Assembly: GCA_963807005.1 (NCBI GenBank)
Contig: CAWDZK010000004.1
Coordinates: 310,001 to 374,000, forward strand
From: CAWDZK01 sp963807005
Lineage (GTDB): Bacteria > Actinomycetota > Actinomycetes > JACCUZ01
Direction of reading: 5' to 3'
DNA length: 64,000 bases
Below the pieces are notes generated by a model. It made no database searches. It saw nothing but the letters and a program-made list of their open reading frames with translations, and was not told the origin of the DNA. Of the stretch, positions 1 to 7,829 are shown one piece after another. A program made the translations under genes and the position numbers. Within the stretch, counting starts at the first letter, position 1. Every line of letters starts with the position of its first letter.

Positions 1-129
1 GCGATCTTCAACCGTGACTTCGCCGTGGTGCAGGCCGTCACGCTGCTGTTTGCCGTCATGGTGGTGGCGATCAACCTGCTCACCGACGTCGCCCACGCAG
101 CGCTGGACCCAAGGGTGGAGCTCGGATGA
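1..129 (+). CDS. Peptide ABC transporter permease, C-terminal end (partial)
   Basis: The first reading frame is open from base 1 to a TGA at 127-129 and gives 42 residues, mostly one hydrophobic segment, ending LDPRVELG. The ending LTDVAHAALDPRV is typical of the C-terminus of DppB/OppB-type permeases, where the final helix is followed by a DPR motif. It overlaps the next permease gene by four bases (ATGA), as expected for the two membrane subunits of a dipeptide/oligopeptide importer. The N-terminal part lies outside the window. Confidence 0.8.
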   Translation, partial: AIFNRDFAVVQAVTLLFAVMVVAINLLTDVAHAALDPRVELG

Positions 130-983
130 CCGCCGATCTCACCGACGTCACACCTCGGCGGCGACGGCTCACCCGCGAGTCGGCTCGGCTGAACCCGACT
201 CTGGTGGTGGGTCTCAGCCTGCTCTCCCTGATCGTGCTCGCCGCGCTCGCCGCGCCGCTGCTGACGAGCTGGGACCCGATCGAGCAGGACCTGACCAAGT
301 CGCTGGCCCCGCCAGGCGACGGTCACCTGCTCGGCACCGACCAGCTCGGGCGCGACGTGTTCGCCCGACTGCTCTACGGCGCTCGGGTTGACCTGCGCGT
401 CGGGGCGCTGGCGGTGCTGTTCCCCTTCCTCATCGGCGCGACGCTGGGCCTCGTCGCCGGGTGGCGGGGAGGCTGGTTCGACGCCATCCTGATGCGCCTG
501 GTCGACATGGTGGTGGCCTTCCCGTTCTTCGTCCTGGTGATCGCGCTGGTGTTCGCCCTCGGCCCGGGAACGTCCAGCATCTACATCGCCATCACCCTGG
601 TGGGCTGGGTCGCGTACGCGCGGATCGTCCGCGGGGAGGTCCTGGTCGCCAAGAACCAGGAGTACGTGCTGGCCGCGCGGGCGAGCGGACTGCCCACCTA
701 CCGGATCCTGCTCCGCCACCTTGTCCCGAACGTCGTGCTGCAGGCCTTCGTCTTCTCCATGAGCGACATCGTGCTGTCCATCCTCGCGATCGTGACATTG
801 GGCTACCTCGGGCTCGGCGTGCCCCAGCCGACGCCGGACTGGGGGGCGATGATCCAGGAGGGCCAAGCCTTCATCCTCACCAAGTGGTACCTCGCGGCCA
901 TTCCCGGACTCGCCGTGGTCATGGTCGGTCTGGCACTCGCGCTGATCGCCGACGGCTTCGTGCAGAGGAGCGCCCGGCGATGA
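126..983 (+). CDS. Peptide ABC transporter permease, DppC/OppC family
   Basis: A 285-residue inner-membrane permease. A basic N-terminal tail and first helix are followed by the family motif GTDQLGRDVFARLLYG (about residues 60-75), then about five more helices. The EAA loop that contacts the ATPase lies around residues 185-205 (AARASGLPTYRILLRHLVPN). The sequence WDPIEQD before the motif is also usual for DppC. It overlaps the upstream permease by ATGA and the downstream ATPase by ATGA, so the subunits are translationally coupled. The substrate is probably a di- or oligopeptide. No substrate-binding lipoprotein is visible, and it probably lies upstream of the window. Confidence 0.9.
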   Translation: MTADLTDVTPRRRRLTRESARLNPTLVVGLSLLSLIVLAALAAPLLTSWDPIEQDLTKSLAPPGDGHLLGTDQLGRDVFARLLYGARVDLRVGALAVLFPFLIGATLGLVAGWRGGWFDAILMRLVDMVVAFPFFVLVIALVFALGPGTSSIYIAITLVGWVAYARIVRGEVLVAKNQEYVLAARASGLPTYRILLRHLVPNVVLQAFVFSMSDIVLSILAIVTLGYLGLGVPQPTPDWGAMIQEGQAFILTKWYLAAIPGLAVVMVGLALALIADGFVQRSARR

Positions 984-1999
984 GCGCCCTGCTCGAGGTA
1001 CACGACCTGGACGTCGAGATCCCGCTCCCATCAGGCCGGCTGCACGCCGTGCGTGGCGTGTCGCTGTCGGCCACCGCAGGGCAGGCGATCGGCCTGGTCG
1101 GGGAGTCCGGCTCCGGCAAGAGCCTCACCCTGCGCGCCGTGATGGACCTGCTCCCTGTGCCGGCCCGGATCAGCGGCGGCACGATCGTGGTCAACGGCAT
1201 GGACATCAGCGGCATGACACCCCGTCGGCGGCGAGAAGAGCTGTCCTCCGCGATGGCGATGATCTTCCAGGACTCGCTGACAGCGCTCAACCCCACGATG
1301 CGCGTGGGCGAACAGGTCGCCGAGGTGCCGTTCCGCCGGCTCGGGATGTCGCGGTCCTCCGCCCGGGCCCGGGCGACCGAGCTGCTCGACCAGGTCGGGA
1401 TCAAGGACCCGGAGCGGCGGTTCCGCTGCTACCCGCACGAGCTCTCCGGCGGAATGCGGCAACGCATCTGCATCGCCATCGCCCTGTCGGCCGAGCCGGG
1501 ACTGATACTCGCCGACGAGCCGACCACGGCACTCGACGTCACCATCCAGGCTCAGGTGCTCGGGGTCCTCGCCCGGCTGCGACGCGAGGAGGGCGTCGGG
1601 CTGGTGCTGGTGACGCACGACCTGGCGGTGATCAGCGGGACGTGCGAGCACCTCAACGTCATGTACGGCGGCCGCATCGTCGAGAGCGGAGCAACCGCGG
1701 ACCTGCTGGCCGAACCCCGGCACCCGTACACGGCGGCCCTGCTGCGCTCCGTGCCCGACCCGGACGAGCCCGTGCATCGGCTCCTCACCATCGCGGGGGC
1801 ACCGCCGGACCTGATGGACGAGCTGCCCGGTTGCGCCTTCGCGCCGCGTTGCCCGGCCGCGATCGACCGGTGCGCCGGCGAGCAGCCGCCACTGGTCGGG
1901 CTCCGCCGAGGTCGGGCCAGCGCCTGCTGGCGGGCCGACGACGTCGAGCACTGGCCGTCGGCCATCGCCGGGCCTGCGGAAGGCGGGGTGCCGGCATGA
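980..1999 (+). CDS. Peptide ABC transporter ATP-binding protein, DppD/OppD family
   Basis: A 339-residue cytoplasmic ATPase. It has Walker A GESGSGKS (about residue 45), the Q-loop MIFQDSLTALNP, the signature LSGGMRQR, Walker B LILADEPTTALD and the switch histidine in VTHDL. The C-terminal tail has the oligopeptide-transporter extension HPYTAALL and a cysteine cluster (GCAFAPRCP, then later Cys residues), which binds an Fe-S cluster in some homologues. The start ATG at 980 overlaps the permease stop. An in-frame extension upstream to 461 is ignored because it runs antiparallel to no family similarity and through the permease gene. Confidence 0.92.
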   Translation: MSALLEVHDLDVEIPLPSGRLHAVRGVSLSATAGQAIGLVGESGSGKSLTLRAVMDLLPVPARISGGTIVVNGMDISGMTPRRRREELSSAMAMIFQDSLTALNPTMRVGEQVAEVPFRRLGMSRSSARARATELLDQVGIKDPERRFRCYPHELSGGMRQRICIAIALSAEPGLILADEPTTALDVTIQAQVLGVLARLRREEGVGLVLVTHDLAVISGTCEHLNVMYGGRIVESGATADLLAEPRHPYTAALLRSVPDPDEPVHRLLTIAGAPPDLMDELPGCAFAPRCPAAIDRCAGEQPPLVGLRRGRASACWRADDVEHWPSAIAGPAEGGVPA

Positions 2000-2826
2000 C
2001 GGACGAGCTGCTGCGGGTCGAGGGGCTGGTGCAGCACTTCGGACGCCGGGCCGGCTGGCTGGACCGGGTCCTGCGCCGGGAGCCGCACCTCGTCCGCGCC
2101 GTCGACGGCGTCGACCTCGTCCTGCGCCGGGGAGAGACCCTCGGGCTGGTGGGCGAGTCGGGCTGCGGCAAGTCGACGCTCAGCCGCTGCGCCGCCGGGC
2201 TGTACACCCCGACGAGGGGAACGGTGTACTACGGCGGAGAGCCCCTCCATGGAGCACCAACCAAGGGGCAGCGCCGACTGGTCCAGATGGTCTTCCAGGA
2301 CCCCTACAGCTCATTGAACCCGCGGATGAGCGTGGGCCAGACGCTCGGCGAGATCCTGAGGTACCACAAAGTTGTCCCGCGCGCCCAGGTGCCGGGTCGC
2401 ATCCGGGAGCTGATGGACCTGGTGGGACTCCCGGCCCGGGCGATCGACCAGCTGCCGCGCGCGTTCTCCGGTGGACAGCGCCAGCGCATCGGAATCGCGC
2501 GCGCCCTCGCGCTCGAGCCGCAGGTCCTGATCGCCGACGAGCCGGTCTCGGCGCTCGACGTCTCGGTGCAGGCCAACATCATCAACTTGCTGCTCGACCT
2601 CAAGGACAGCCTCGGCCTGTCCATGCTCTTCGTCTCGCACAACATGGCTGTCGTGCGACAGGTGAGCGACCGGATCGCCGTCATGCACGACGGCGTCGTG
2701 GTCGAGACCGGCCCGACGGACCGGGTCTTCGCCGATCCACAGGACCCCTACACCCGCCTGCTGATGTCCGCGGTACCCCGGCTGGCGGCACACGCAACTC
2801 TCGAGGTGGAGGCCGGCAACGCATGA
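1996..2826 (+). CDS. Peptide ABC transporter ATP-binding protein, DppF/OppF family
   Basis: A 276-residue ATPase that would pair with the preceding one. Visible motifs are Walker A GESGCGKST, Q-loop VFQDPYSSLNP, signature FSGGQRQRI, Walker B VLIADEPVSALD, H-loop VSHNM and the DPYTRLLM tail. The signature begins with Phe instead of Leu, which is tolerated in this family. It is coupled to its neighbours by ATGA overlaps at both ends, so transport and the three downstream enzymes are probably made from one transcript. Confidence 0.92.
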   Translation: MTDELLRVEGLVQHFGRRAGWLDRVLRREPHLVRAVDGVDLVLRRGETLGLVGESGCGKSTLSRCAAGLYTPTRGTVYYGGEPLHGAPTKGQRRLVQMVFQDPYSSLNPRMSVGQTLGEILRYHKVVPRAQVPGRIRELMDLVGLPARAIDQLPRAFSGGQRQRIGIARALALEPQVLIADEPVSALDVSVQANIINLLLDLKDSLGLSMLFVSHNMAVVRQVSDRIAVMHDGVVVETGPTDRVFADPQDPYTRLLMSAVPRLAAHATLEVEAGNA

Positions 2827-3770
2827 CGGACGTCATCATCATCGGCAGCGAGCGCAGCGAGATCGGCCTTCCTCGGGGGATGGACGTGCTGCGCGCCGGC
2901 GGATCTGCCCTCGACGCCGTGGAGGTCACGCTCCGCGCCTGCGAGGACAACCTCGCCGACCACTACGTCGGAACCGGCGGCCTACCGAACGCCCAGGGTG
3001 TCGTCGAGCTCGACGCGTCGCTGATGGTGGGGTCGAGCCGGGCCTTCGGCGGGGTCGGTGCCCTGAGGAACTACCCGAACCCGATCTCGGTTGCGCGCGC
3101 GGTCCTCGAGCGGCTTCCGCAACACTGCCTGCTCGTCGGCGAGGGAGCTGCCTTGTTCGCCGAGGAGTCCGGGTTCAGCACCGCGGAGCTGCTCACCGAG
3201 GAGTCGCGACGCCTCTTCCGGGAGGCACTGGCTCCTTCCGACCAGGCGGTCGAGGGCGAGCGCACCGCCGCCCAGGCCGGCGACGAGGCGTACCGGCTCG
3301 CTGCGGTCGAGCTGGTGGACCGGTTCGCGGCGCACGACGGACCCTGGGGAACGATCAACGTCATCGCCCTCGACTGCACGGGCGAGATGGTCGTCGGCGT
3401 CTCCACGAGCGGTTACCCGTGGAAGTACCCCGGCCGGGTCGGGGACTCCGCGATCCCCGGGGCCGGAACATGGTGCGCCTTGCCAGGCGGCGGAGCCGCC
3501 TGCACCGGGCGCGGCGAGCTGAGCATGCGGACCGGCGCGGCGCGCAGCGTCGTCGACGCACTGGTCCGCGGCGACGAGGTGGAGAAGGCTTGCCGCGCCG
3601 CCCTGGCGGACGCGGCGGAGCTGCCCGACCCGTTCCGGGCCGAGCTGAGGGTGCTCGCGCTCAACCAGGACGGCCGGCACGGCGCCGCAGCGGGACAGCC
3701 CGGCGCGACCTACGCCGTGATGACAGCGACGTCCTCCGAGCCCGAGGTACACCCCAGGAGCGTGCTGTGA
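2823..3770 (+). CDS. N4-glycosylasparaginase / isoaspartyl peptidase family (Ntn hydrolase, T2)
   Basis: A 315-residue member of the aspartylglucosaminidase/isoaspartyl peptidase family. The cleavage site and catalytic Thr are visible in HDGPWGTINV (Thr about residue 177), followed by the substrate-binding STSGYPWKYPGRVGDS and IPGAG stretch seen in glycosylasparaginases. Autocleavage would give an alpha subunit of about 176 and a beta subunit of about 138 residues. These enzymes hydrolyse beta-aspartyl amide bonds, in GlcNAc-Asn, isoaspartyl peptides or asparagine. No signal peptide is seen, so it should act on imported substrates in the cytoplasm. It overlaps the ATPase gene by four bases. 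The exact substrate is inferred only. Confidence 0.85.
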   Translation: MTDVIIIGSERSEIGLPRGMDVLRAGGSALDAVEVTLRACEDNLADHYVGTGGLPNAQGVVELDASLMVGSSRAFGGVGALRNYPNPISVARAVLERLPQHCLLVGEGAALFAEESGFSTAELLTEESRRLFREALAPSDQAVEGERTAAQAGDEAYRLAAVELVDRFAAHDGPWGTINVIALDCTGEMVVGVSTSGYPWKYPGRVGDSAIPGAGTWCALPGGGAACTGRGELSMRTGAARSVVDALVRGDEVEKACRAALADAAELPDPFRAELRVLALNQDGRHGAAAGQPGATYAVMTATSSEPEVHPRSVL

Positions 3771-4591
3771 AGGTCTTTCTGTCCTCCGACATGGAGGGCA
3801 CCGCCGGGGTCGTCGACTGGGCCCAGTGCATCGGCCCGAGCGCCGAGTACGAGTACTACCGAGGGCTGCTTCAGGCGGAGGTGAATGCCGCCATCGAGGG
3901 GGCGATCTCGGCCGGGGCCACGGAGGTGCTGGTCAACGACTCCCACTCGACCATGCAGAACCTCCGACCGGACGAGCTGTCCGGGCGGGCCAGGTACCTG
4001 TCCGGCCGTCACAAGCCGATGTACATGATGCAAGGCCTGGACGACTCGTTCGACGCCGTCTTCTTCGTCAGCTACCACGGATCCATGGCCAGCGAGGCCT
4101 CAGCCTTGTCGCACACGTACAACCCGCGGGCCATCGCGCGGGTGCTGCTCAACGGCACCGAGGTCGGCGAGTCGGGCATCAACATGCTGGTCGCTTCCGG
4201 ACACGGCGTACCGGTCGTGCTGATCACCGGCGACGACACGACTGCCGAGGAGGCCCGCCGGGTCTGCCCGGACATCCGCGCTGCCGTGGTCAAGACGTCG
4301 GTGACCAGGTTCGCCGCGGACAGCCTGCACCCGGCCGACGCCTGCCGGCTCATCCATGACGAGGCCGCCGCAGCAATCAAGGGCCTCGCCGACCGTCGGC
4401 CACCTGCCATCAACCTGCCGGCGACGCTCGAGGTGCTGTTCCTCAACGGTGACCTCGCTGAGATGACCACCTGGCTGCACGGCGTGGAACGGGTCGACGC
4501 CCGCACGGTCCAGATCACCGACGACGACCCGGTCAGACTGTTCCGCACGTTCGTCTCCGCGGTGCAGCTGACCCGGTCCATCGTCGAGTGA
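3767..4591 (+). CDS. M55 family D-aminopeptidase (DppA-like)
   Basis: A 274-residue zinc peptidase of the DppA family. The metal ligands are in place: D8 and E10 in SSDMEGT, H60 in NDSH, H104 in SYHGS and Glu in EVGESG (about 135). The nucleophilic His is in ALSHTYN (about 116). B. subtilis DppA releases N-terminal D-residues from peptides and sits in a dipeptide-permease operon, just as here. The GTG start at 3767 is chosen because it forms a GTGA overlap with the upstream stop and puts D8/E10 at the standard positions. The longer open frame upstream is a shadow. Confidence 0.9.
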   Translation: MKVFLSSDMEGTAGVVDWAQCIGPSAEYEYYRGLLQAEVNAAIEGAISAGATEVLVNDSHSTMQNLRPDELSGRARYLSGRHKPMYMMQGLDDSFDAVFFVSYHGSMASEASALSHTYNPRAIARVLLNGTEVGESGINMLVASGHGVPVVLITGDDTTAEEARRVCPDIRAAVVKTSVTRFAADSLHPADACRLIHDEAAAAIKGLADRRPPAINLPATLEVLFLNGDLAEMTTWLHGVERVDARTVQITDDDPVRLFRTFVSAVQLTRSIVE

Positions 4592-5322
4592 GCGACGGGT
4601 CCGGCGTCGCACTCGTCACCGGTGCCGCCGGTGGCATCGGTCGCGCCGTCGTCCAGCGGCTGACGCAGGCGGGGTTCCGGGTCGGTGCCCTTGACCGGGA
4701 CGAGGTCGGGCTTCGGGACCTCGTCGCCGACCGGCCCGACGTCCTTGCCCTCGCCGTGGACGTCACCGAGGAGGCGAAGGTCTCGTCAGCGTTCGACCTG
4801 CTACGGGCGCGGTTCGGCGACCCGGAGGTGGTCGTCAACGTGGCGGGCTACTTCGCCCGTCACCAGGTGCACGAGCTGTCCCGATCGGATTGGGACCTCT
4901 TCATGGCCGTCAATGCCACCGGTCCGTTCCTGGTCTGCCGCGAGGCTCTTCCAGCGATGGTCCGGGGCGGAGCCGGATCGATCGTCAACGTCGCCTCGAC
5001 GGCGGGACTTCAGGGTGGCAGGGACCGCGCGGCCTACTGCGCGGCGAAGGGCGCGTTGGTGCTGTTCACCCGGAGCCTTGCCGTGGACTACGGCGCCGAC
5101 GGCGTGCGGGCCAACGTGGTGGCACCCGGTTTGATCGACACCGAGATGGCCGACTGGATTCGACACGACGCAACGGCGATGGCGAACTTCGCGGCCGGCC
5201 TGCCGCTCGGCCGGATGGGTACCCCTGCGGAGGTGGCAGAGACGGTCGCCTACCTGGTGTCCCCGGCGGCCAGCTACGTCACCGGGGCGACGATGGTGGT
5301 CGACGGGGGATCGACCGCCTGA
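4588..5322 (+). CDS. Short-chain dehydrogenase/reductase (SDR), FabG-like
   Basis: A 244-residue classical SDR. It has the nucleotide motif TGAAGGIG (about residues 11-18), an NVAG variant of NNAG, the catalytic Ser in NVASTAG, and YCAAK (Tyr and Lys). The C-terminus YVTGATMVVDGG is standard. D-R after the second strand (ALDRDE) suggests NAD(H) preference. The GTG start overlaps the peptidase stop (GTGA), making it the last gene of the peptide operon. Oxidation of a hydroxy or sugar product released from the imported peptide is possible, but the substrate cannot be told from sequence. Confidence 0.85.
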   Translation: MSDGSGVALVTGAAGGIGRAVVQRLTQAGFRVGALDRDEVGLRDLVADRPDVLALAVDVTEEAKVSSAFDLLRARFGDPEVVVNVAGYFARHQVHELSRSDWDLFMAVNATGPFLVCREALPAMVRGGAGSIVNVASTAGLQGGRDRAAYCAAKGALVLFTRSLAVDYGADGVRANVVAPGLIDTEMADWIRHDATAMANFAAGLPLGRMGTPAEVAETVAYLVSPAASYVTGATMVVDGGSTA

Positions 5323-5333
5323 GGCGACGGCGG

Positions 5334-6098
5334 TCAGAGAGCGCGCAGCATGCCGCCGTCCACGGGGACCATCACACCGGTGAGGAACGACGCGGCAGGG
5401 GAGAGGACGAACGCCGCGACCCGGCCGAACTCCTCCGGCCGGCCGTAGCGGCGCAGCGGGATCCGGCTCTCCCACGACTCGCGGGCCTTGCGACCCTTCG
5501 CGCCCTCGCCGTCGAGCTCACGGACCCGGTCGGTGTCTATCCGGCCGGGGAGCAGCCCGTTGACGCGGATCGCGCGGGGACCCAGCTCGTCGGCCATCGC
5601 CTTGGCCAGCATGCCGAGACCGGGCCGGAGCCCGTTGGAGGCCGCCAGGCCGTCGAGCGGGGACTTCACCGAGCTGGAGAGGACGAACGCGATGGACCCG
5701 CCGTCCTCGCCGACGCTGGTCGCGACCGCCCGGGCGATGCGCAGCGCGCCCAGGAACACGGTCTCGAAGCTCGCCCGCCAGGCCTCGTCGGACACCGACA
5801 GCGTCTCGCCCGCGGCCGGACCGCCGACGCTGATCAGGGCGCCGTCGAGCCGGCCGAACCGGCCGACCGCGGCGGCCGCCAGCCGGGACCCCAGCCCGCT
5901 GTCGGCGAGGTCGCCGTCGACGGCGATCACCCGGTCACCCGCGTCCAGCGTCGCGGCGGCGGCCTGCAGCGCGGACTCGTCGCGCGCGCAGAGCACCACC
6001 CGGGCGCCGTCGTCGACCAGGGCCTGGGCTGTGGCCAGTCCGAGCCCGCGGCTCGCGCCGGTGACGAGGAAGACGCGGTCGGCGAGTCCGAGATCCAT
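5334..6098 (-). CDS. Atypical SDR with altered active site
   Basis: A 254-residue SDR fold with TGASRGLG near the N-terminus and the usual C-terminal FLTGVMVPVDGG. The catalytic YxxxK is not present. At the aligned place the sequence reads SNGLRPG, so Tyr is replaced by Ser and Lys by Arg, although the preceding SSSV serine is kept. RVNGLLPGRIDTDRV downstream belongs to the same subgroup, which I recall from other actinobacteria. It may be a reductase with a different mechanism or a non-catalytic binder. The start ATG at 6098 is used; 6107 is possible. It converges with the previous SDR, 11 bases away, and differs from it. Confidence 0.75.
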   Translation of the reverse strand: MDLGLADRVFLVTGASRGLGLATAQALVDDGARVVLCARDESALQAAAATLDAGDRVIAVDGDLADSGLGSRLAAAAVGRFGRLDGALISVGGPAAGETLSVSDEAWRASFETVFLGALRIARAVATSVGEDGGSIAFVLSSSVKSPLDGLAASNGLRPGLGMLAKAMADELGPRAIRVNGLLPGRIDTDRVRELDGEGAKGRKARESWESRIPLRRYGRPEEFGRVAAFVLSPAASFLTGVMVPVDGGMLRAL

Positions 6099-6176
6099 GC
6101 CGGGCATCCTGCCGGGCGGCTCCGGCCCGCGCCAGGCCGACGCACCGTCCGGCCGCACCCGGAGGTAGGCGACGAT

Positions 6177-6932
6177 GTGCCGGTGCCCGGCAACCTGACC
6201 ACCACCGGGGTGGGCGTGGTCCTCCTGCTGGCCGTCGCGCTGGTGGCCGAGCGGGTCGGCTCGCTCGGGGTCCGCCGGGACCTGCTCACCGCGGCCGCGC
6301 GGGCCGTCGTCCAGCTCGCCCTGGTCGGACTGGTGGTCGCCGCGGTGCTGCGGACGCCGACGCTGGCGCCGGTCTACCTGCTGGTGATGCTGACGGCCGC
6401 GTCGGCGACCTCGGCCCGCCGGATCCGGGTTCCGGGGCGGTCCTGGCCGGCGGCTGCCGCGGCGATCTCGCTGTCGTCCGCGCTCACCGTCGCTGTCGTC
6501 GTCCTCACCAGGGCCATCCCCGCCGACGCCCGGCACGTGGTGCCGCTCGCCGCCCAGGTGATCGGCGGCGCCATGACAGCGACCTCGCTGGCCGGACAGC
6601 GGTTCGTGGACCAGGTCGCCGGCTCGTGGGCCGAGGTCGAGGGCTGGCTGGCGATCGGCGCGACGGCGACGGAGGCGGTCCGCGAACAGGGCAGGCTGTC
6701 CGCGGCCCGGGCGCTGGTGCCGGCCCTGGACCAGACCCGCAACGTCGGGCTGGTCGTCCTCCCCGGGGCCTACGTCGGGCTGCTGCTGGGAGGCGCGAGC
6801 CCGGTGGACGCCGGGAAGCTGCAGCTGTTGGTGCTGGTCGGGCTGCTCGCGGCCGAGTCCGTCGCCGTGGTCGTCGTGACCCGGCTGCTGGCCCCGGCAC
6901 TGGGCGCGCACAGGGTCGCCGCCCGCGGGTGA
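6177..6932 (+). CDS. FetB/YbbM-like ABC transporter permease (UPF0014)
   Basis: A roughly 251-residue integral membrane protein with about seven hydrophobic segments. The family stretch RAVVQLALVG lies near residue 43, QVIGGAMTATSLAGQR in the middle, and a cytoplasmic loop IGATATEAVREQGRLSAARALVPALDQTRNVGLVVLPG follows. That loop is characteristic of FetB, the membrane half of an iron-export ABC system in E. coli. No FetA-type ATPase is adjacent. The start is GTG 6177 with GGAGG at 6161-6165; GTG 6183 is an alternative. The frame is open far upstream, but that part overlaps other genes. Confidence 0.8.
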   Translation: MPVPGNLTTTGVGVVLLLAVALVAERVGSLGVRRDLLTAAARAVVQLALVGLVVAAVLRTPTLAPVYLLVMLTAASATSARRIRVPGRSWPAAAAAISLSSALTVAVVVLTRAIPADARHVVPLAAQVIGGAMTATSLAGQRFVDQVAGSWAEVEGWLAIGATATEAVREQGRLSAARALVPALDQTRNVGLVVLPGAYVGLLLGGASPVDAGKLQLLVLVGLLAAESVAVVVVTRLLAPALGAHRVAARG

Positions 6933-6956
6933 TCCGGCCGCAGGCCGAGACCCGGG

Positions 6957-7115
6957 TCAGTCGCGCGTCTGGGCCTCGGCGAGCCGGGCGTGCAGCCGGG
7001 ACCGGACCTCGTCGGGGGTGTAGGCGGCGCGCTGCCGCTGGGCCCGGGTCACCGCCACACCGGTCGCCGCGACTCCGACGAGACCGGCGAGGCCCACGAC
7101 CTTCCACCACCTCAT
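6957..7115 (-). CDS. Small single-pass membrane protein (52 aa), unknown function
   Basis: A 52-residue protein beginning MRWWKVVGLAGLVGVAA. One N-terminal membrane segment (about residues 4-22) is followed by a basic cytoplasmic part, RAQRQRAAYTPDEVRSRLH, and a short helix. I recognise the YTPDEVR/ERLH pattern from small actinobacterial hypothetical proteins but know no function. Support comes from a TAGCCT box six bases before the ATG, which predicts a leaderless transcript, and from a divergent neighbour using the same DNA on the other strand. Confidence 0.6.
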   Translation of the reverse strand: MRWWKVVGLAGLVGVAATGVAVTRAQRQRAAYTPDEVRSRLHARLAEAQTRD

Positions 7116-7120
7116 CTGCC

Positions 7121-7127
7121 TAGGCTA
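7121..7127. promoter_or_regulatory. Overlapping divergent -10 boxes for two leaderless genes
   Basis: TAGGCT (7121-7126, plus strand) lies seven bases before the GTG at 7134. TAGCCT (7127-7122, minus strand) lies six bases before the ATG at 7115. The two boxes are almost the same bases read on opposite strands, inside the palindrome GCCTAGGC. Only 18 bases separate the two start codons, and neither has a ribosome binding site, so both transcripts are predicted to start at their start codons. Confidence 0.55.
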
Positions 7128-7133
7128 CGCAGC

Positions 7134-7829
7134 GTGGCAGCCGGGCGGGGACCGAGAGGCAGGCGAGGCGCATCGCGGCGGGCAGCCCCGCTGCTGCCCC
7201 TGGCTGAGGCGATCGAGCTGACGCGCACCGGAGACCTGTGGCTGTTCCGCGGGCGCAGCGCCGCCGACCGGGCCATCCAGGTCACCACCAACAGCCCCGT
7301 CAACCACGTGGGCATGGCGGTCGTCCTGGACGACCTGCCGCCCCTGATGTGGCACGCCGAGCTCGGCCGTGGGCTGCGCGACGTCTGGTCCGGCGAGCAC
7401 CGGCGCGGGGTCCAGCTGCACGACCTGGGGGACGCGGTCCGGCAGTGGGCCCACCGCTACGGCCAGCGGGCCTGGCTGCGGCAGCTCGACCGACCGGTCA
7501 CGAGGGCGATGGAGGACGACCTGCTGCGCACGATCGCCCGGCTCGACGGCACGCCGTTCCCCTCCACCGCCGGGCTGGCGGGCCGCTGGCTGACCGGCCG
7601 GCTGCCCCGCGTCGGACGGATCGGCGGCGCCTCCCGCGAGGTCGGGCTGGAGTCGGCGTACTGCGCCGAGGTGGTCGCGCTGACCTACGAGTCGATGGGG
7701 CTGCTCCCGGCGGGGCGCCGGCCGAGCTGGTACGACCCAGGCAGCTTCTGGAGCGGCGACGACCTGATGCTGCAGACCGGCGCCCGGCTGGGTGGCGAGC
7801 TGGCCGTCGACGTACCGCCCCCCACGTGA
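7134..7829 (+). CDS. Permuted papain-like (YiiX/NlpC-P60 superfamily) hydrolase
   Basis: A 231-residue protein. GDLWLFRG near residue 37 is the strand that opens YiiX/YebB-type domains. The conserved His sits in SPVNHVGM and the conserved Cys much later in ESAYCAEVVALTYE. That His-before-Cys order is the circularly permuted papain arrangement. Such enzymes cleave amide or ester bonds in peptidoglycan or lipids. There is no clear signal peptide. GTG 7134 is chosen because a TAGGCT box precedes it by seven bases; the longer open frame upstream has no support. It overlaps the LD-carboxypeptidase gene by GTGA, suggesting a shared role in wall-peptide turnover. Confidence 0.72.
   Translation: MAAGRGPRGRRGASRRAAPLLPLAEAIELTRTGDLWLFRGRSAADRAIQVTTNSPVNHVGMAVVLDDLPPLMWHAELGRGLRDVWSGEHRRGVQLHDLGDAVRQWAHRYGQRAWLRQLDRPVTRAMEDDLLRTIARLDGTPFPSTAGLAGRWLTGRLPRVGRIGGASREVGLESAYCAEVVALTYESMGLLPAGRRPSWYDPGSFWSGDDLMLQTGARLGGELAVDVPPPT

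Noticed and set aside
461..979. Upstream in-frame extension of the first ATPase gene
   Set aside because: It runs through the permease gene, has low-complexity Arg/Pro/Gly composition and no family similarity; the ATG at 980 gives a normal ATPase.
5334..6911. A long two-domain protein covering SDR and upstream sequence
   Set aside because: The N-terminal 270 residues are antisense to the FetB-like gene and of low complexity.
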